From 40-80 sp964503665 (GTDB taxonomy: Bacteria; Bacteroidota; Bacteroidia; Flavobacteriales_D; Crocinitomicaceae): 64,000 nucleotides of DNA. Positions 62,320-64,000 of this stretch are shown piece after piece. The notes under the pieces are model-generated. The model had not been told where the DNA came from. It saw nothing but the letters and a program-made list of their open reading frames with translations, and did no database searches. The position numbers and the translations under genes are program-made. The stretch's first letter is position 1. Each line of letters starts with the position of its first letter. The stretch spans positions 62,001 to 126,000 of the forward strand of contig CAZDAR010000001.1 of NCBI GenBank assembly GCA_964503665.1, given 5' to 3'.

Positions 62320-62347
62320 AATAAAGTAAATCTATTTTAGCCTTCTT
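62309..62347. terminator. bidirectional terminator overlapping the trmN6 stop codon
   Basis: A 14-bp stem AAGAAGGCTAAAAT/ATTTTAGCCTTCTT with an 11-nt loop. The trmN6 TAA (62317-62319) sits in the first arm. It serves trmN6 and the convergent DoxX gene. Confidence 0.85.
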
Positions 62348-62364
62348 ACAATTTTGTGAGCTTT

Positions 62365-62781
62365 TTATTTAGAAAGCATATTGTCAAAACTATGTTTTCC
62401 TGGGCCTAAAATAAGGATAGCGATGAATGCTCCCATTATTGCTAGGTTTATATCATTATTGCCTATTACGTCAAAGTTATTCACCGTACTCATGATGACA
62501 TATGCCGTAATGATGAGTGGAATCGTAGCTAATCGAGTGAAGAGACCAATAATTAAAAGAATAGAACAACCAAACTCTGCAAAAATTGCGAGTGAAAGAG
62601 AGATACTTGGACTCATGCCTAAAAAAGATACAAATTCAGGACTGATTTTATCAAAATTGACAATTTTAGCCCAGCCATGAGGAATCATAATGGTACCAAA
62701 TACAAATCGCAATAGTAATGATGTCCAGTCAGCTGCGTTCTTTGAGGATTTAGTAGATAGTAAGATTTTCTTAAACTTCAT
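62365..62781 (-). CDS. DoxX family membrane protein
   Basis: This 138-aa protein has four hydrophobic segments with the DoxX pattern: LLLRFVFGTIMIPHGWAKIVNF, FAEFGCSILLIIGLFTRLATIPLIITAYVIM and a C-terminal LAIMGAFIAILILGPGKHSFD. Members are associated with oxidative-stress and terminal-oxidase functions, but the biochemical role is uncertain. It is 54 bp downstream of the OsmC gene on the same strand and may be co-transcribed. Confidence 0.88.
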   Translation of the reverse strand: MKFKKILLSTKSSKNAADWTSLLLRFVFGTIMIPHGWAKIVNFDKISPEFVSFLGMSPSISLSLAIFAEFGCSILLIIGLFTRLATIPLIITAYVIMSTVNNFDVIGNNDINLAIMGAFIAILILGPGKHSFDNMLSK

Positions 62782-62835
62782 ACTTGTATTAAATTAAAGA
62801 TTTTGACTCGTATACTCGTTATATTGAAAATGGTT

Positions 62836-63234
62836 TCACTTTAGTTCGGAAGAAATCTCAATAGCATTCGTTATTAATTTATGAATAGGGCATTTATTAG
62901 CGATTTGAAACAATCGTTCTCGTTGTTCCGCTGTCAAGTTTCCATCTAATTCAATTTCGCGGTGAATAGTAGGTAGTTCTCCTGGCTTCTCAGCTTTGAT
63001 AAACTGAATATTTGTTCGTATTTCTTTTAACGCCCACTCTTTGCGGTCTGCATACATTTTTAGTGTTGCAGAAGTACAGGCAGCTAAAGCCGCAATAATA
63101 AGTTCATCTGGAGACATGCCTTTGTTTTTACCACCTAATTCAGTTGGCTCATCTGAGATTAGTGTATGACCTGATTGTGAGGTTATTTCAGTCTCATAAT
63201 TTTCTGATTGTGTTTTTGATTGAATAGATATCAT
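62836..63234 (-). CDS. OsmC family peroxiredoxin-like protein
   Basis: This 132-aa protein has both conserved cysteines of OsmC/Ohr: the peroxidatic one in AALAACTSATLKMYAD and the resolving one in IANKCPIHKLI. The N-terminal glycine-rich stretch ELGGKNKGMSPDELI is typical of the YhfA/OsmC group. It probably reduces organic hydroperoxides. With DoxX it forms a small stress-related pair. Confidence 0.9.
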   Translation of the reverse strand: MISIQSKTQSENYETEITSQSGHTLISDEPTELGGKNKGMSPDELIIAALAACTSATLKMYADRKEWALKEIRTNIQFIKAEKPGELPTIHREIELDGNLTAEQRERLFQIANKCPIHKLITNAIEISSELK

Positions 63235-63404
63235 GATTATAAGATTTAATATTAAAGTACTATTTTACGATTATTTCTCAGAGAAAGCAATGTTTAAGGT
63301 GTTTATTTTTTAATATCAGACATAGCTAGGTGAAGAACAAAATCTTGATTTAAGAAAATGGAAGACTTTGAAAATAAATGCGGTTATTCAATTGAAGTAA
63401 TAAA

Positions 63405-64000
63405 ATGTTTTCGTATTTTAGCATAAGATTCAATTTCAAACCATTGATTAAAACTGCTCTCTTTTCTTTTATAATTCTGCTATGTTTTTCTTGTAATACG
63501 AATGTTGTAACAGAAATTAAAATAGTCAAAGAATTGAAAAATAAAGACTTACCGTATGTCTTACATAAAGGTAAGTTATCTGTGTTGTTTGAAAATAATT
63601 CATCTTCTTACTTTGAATACCATGGAAGTAGTATGGGATTTGAATATGATATATTAAAAGAGTTTTGTAAAGACCATCAGTTGGAGTTGGATATTCATAT
63701 CGCTTCCAATAGAAATGATATGTTTAAAATGTTACAAGATGGTGAAGTAGATGTTATTGCAAGCAATCTTTCCGTTACCAATGACCGAAAAAAAGAGATT
63801 TCTTTTTCCTCCCCCATTCTAAATGTTGAACAAGTATTAGTCCAACGTAAGTTCGATGAAGAAAACCCTTCAGATTATATTTCTGATGCGACACAATTAG
63901 CACATAAAAAAGTAAACGTTTGGGAGAATTCAGTTTATTATGATAAACTAAAAAGTATACAAAATGAGTTGGGGGATACTATTTATATTTATGGTGAGAA
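63405..64000 (+). CDS. family 3 solute-binding / MltF-like lipoprotein (3' end outside window)
   Basis: The first 198 codons are visible. The signal ends in a lipobox F-S-C (Cys30). The segment LPYVLHKGKLSVLFENNSSSYFEYHGSSMGFEYDILKEFCKDHQLELDI matches the start of a SBP_bac_3 domain, followed by LQDGEVDVIASNLSVTNDRKKEISFSSPI. In Bacteroidota such proteins with a C-terminal transglycosylase domain are MltF-like lytic transglycosylases. That domain would be beyond the window, so the two possibilities cannot be separated here. Confidence 0.82.
   Translation, partial: MFSYFSIRFNFKPLIKTALFSFIILLCFSCNTNVVTEIKIVKELKNKDLPYVLHKGKLSVLFENNSSSYFEYHGSSMGFEYDILKEFCKDHQLELDIHIASNRNDMFKMLQDGEVDVIASNLSVTNDRKKEISFSSPILNVEQVLVQRKFDEENPSDYISDATQLAHKKVNVWENSVYYDKLKSIQNELGDTIYIYGE

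Noticed and set aside
1..64000. CRISPR array, prophage, integrative element or toxin-antitoxin island
   Set aside because: No regularly spaced repeats, integrase, phage structural gene or toxin pair was seen; gene content is core and envelope functions.

Overview
The window is a chromosomal segment of a member of the Bacteroidota, most likely Flavobacteriales and perhaps close to Fluviicola/Crocinitomicaceae (family level is inference). Evidence: AT-rich DNA; many genes preceded by the Bacteroidota -7 box TAnnTTTG; a short primary sigma factor; type IX secretion (T9SS) proteins PorV2/PorU2 and cargo with T9SS C-terminal sorting domains; an exbB-exbD-exbD-tonB cluster; and rpsP-rimM-trmN6 and miaB-bEBP-lptE-secG arrangements typical of the phylum. 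There is no rRNA, CRISPR array, prophage or plasmid module. The one mobile element is a decayed IS30-type copy at 529-1266.

Layout. 1-5.2 kb: a truncated TPR lipoprotein gene, the IS30 remnant, then pabB-ruvX and a stand-alone paaZ, all on the minus strand. 5.6-11.7 kb: energy-transduction cluster exbB-exbD-exbD-tonB, followed by a small membrane protein, a PstS-like lipoprotein and a TPR protein. 11.8-17 kb: a nitronate monooxygenase-like enzyme, an M16 peptidase pair (one catalytic, one not), a structured non-coding stretch, a UPF0173 hydrolase and a transglutaminase-like protein. 17-23.5 kb: a complete RND efflux operon with its own TetR regulator and a TTGAC-N6-GTCAA palindrome at the promoter. 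23.6-31.1 kb: purS-pssA (minus) and porV2-porU2 (plus). 31.1-34.5 kb: a minus-strand hotdog thioesterase behind what reads as a cobalamin riboswitch, divergent from a fused 2-oxoacid dehydrogenase E1 gene and a DCC-family protein. 34.6-36.5 kb: two secreted proteins, one with a T9SS sorting domain. 36.6-44.4 kb: an ECF sigma factor, groES-groEL and the miaB-bEBP-lptE-hypothetical-secG operon. 44.7-48.4 kb: an M1 peptidase and a paaG-paaH-like pair. 48.7-52.7 kb: degP/htrA, rpoD and a long-form GAPDH. 52.8-55.4 kb: coaX, an outer-membrane protein and lptC. 55.5-64 kb: tRNA-Phe, a PTPS/QueD-type enzyme, folE, a BI-1 membrane protein, a six-repeat FN3 T9SS cargo, rpsP-rimM-trmN6, DoxX, OsmC and a truncated solute-binding lipoprotein.

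Most of the window is core and envelope metabolism. The less expected signals are regulatory: (i) a B12-riboswitch-like leader in front of an acyl-CoA thioesterase, beside the branched-chain 2-oxoacid dehydrogenase whose products feed B12-dependent propionyl-CoA metabolism; (ii) TGGCA-type, sigma-54-like elements upstream of groES and degP, with a TGACA-N3-TGTCA dyad at groES, in a window that also encodes a sensor-less sigma-54 activator; (iii) two inverted copies of a short non-coding element about 14 kb apart. All coordinates and motifs were read by eye and no database search was possible.
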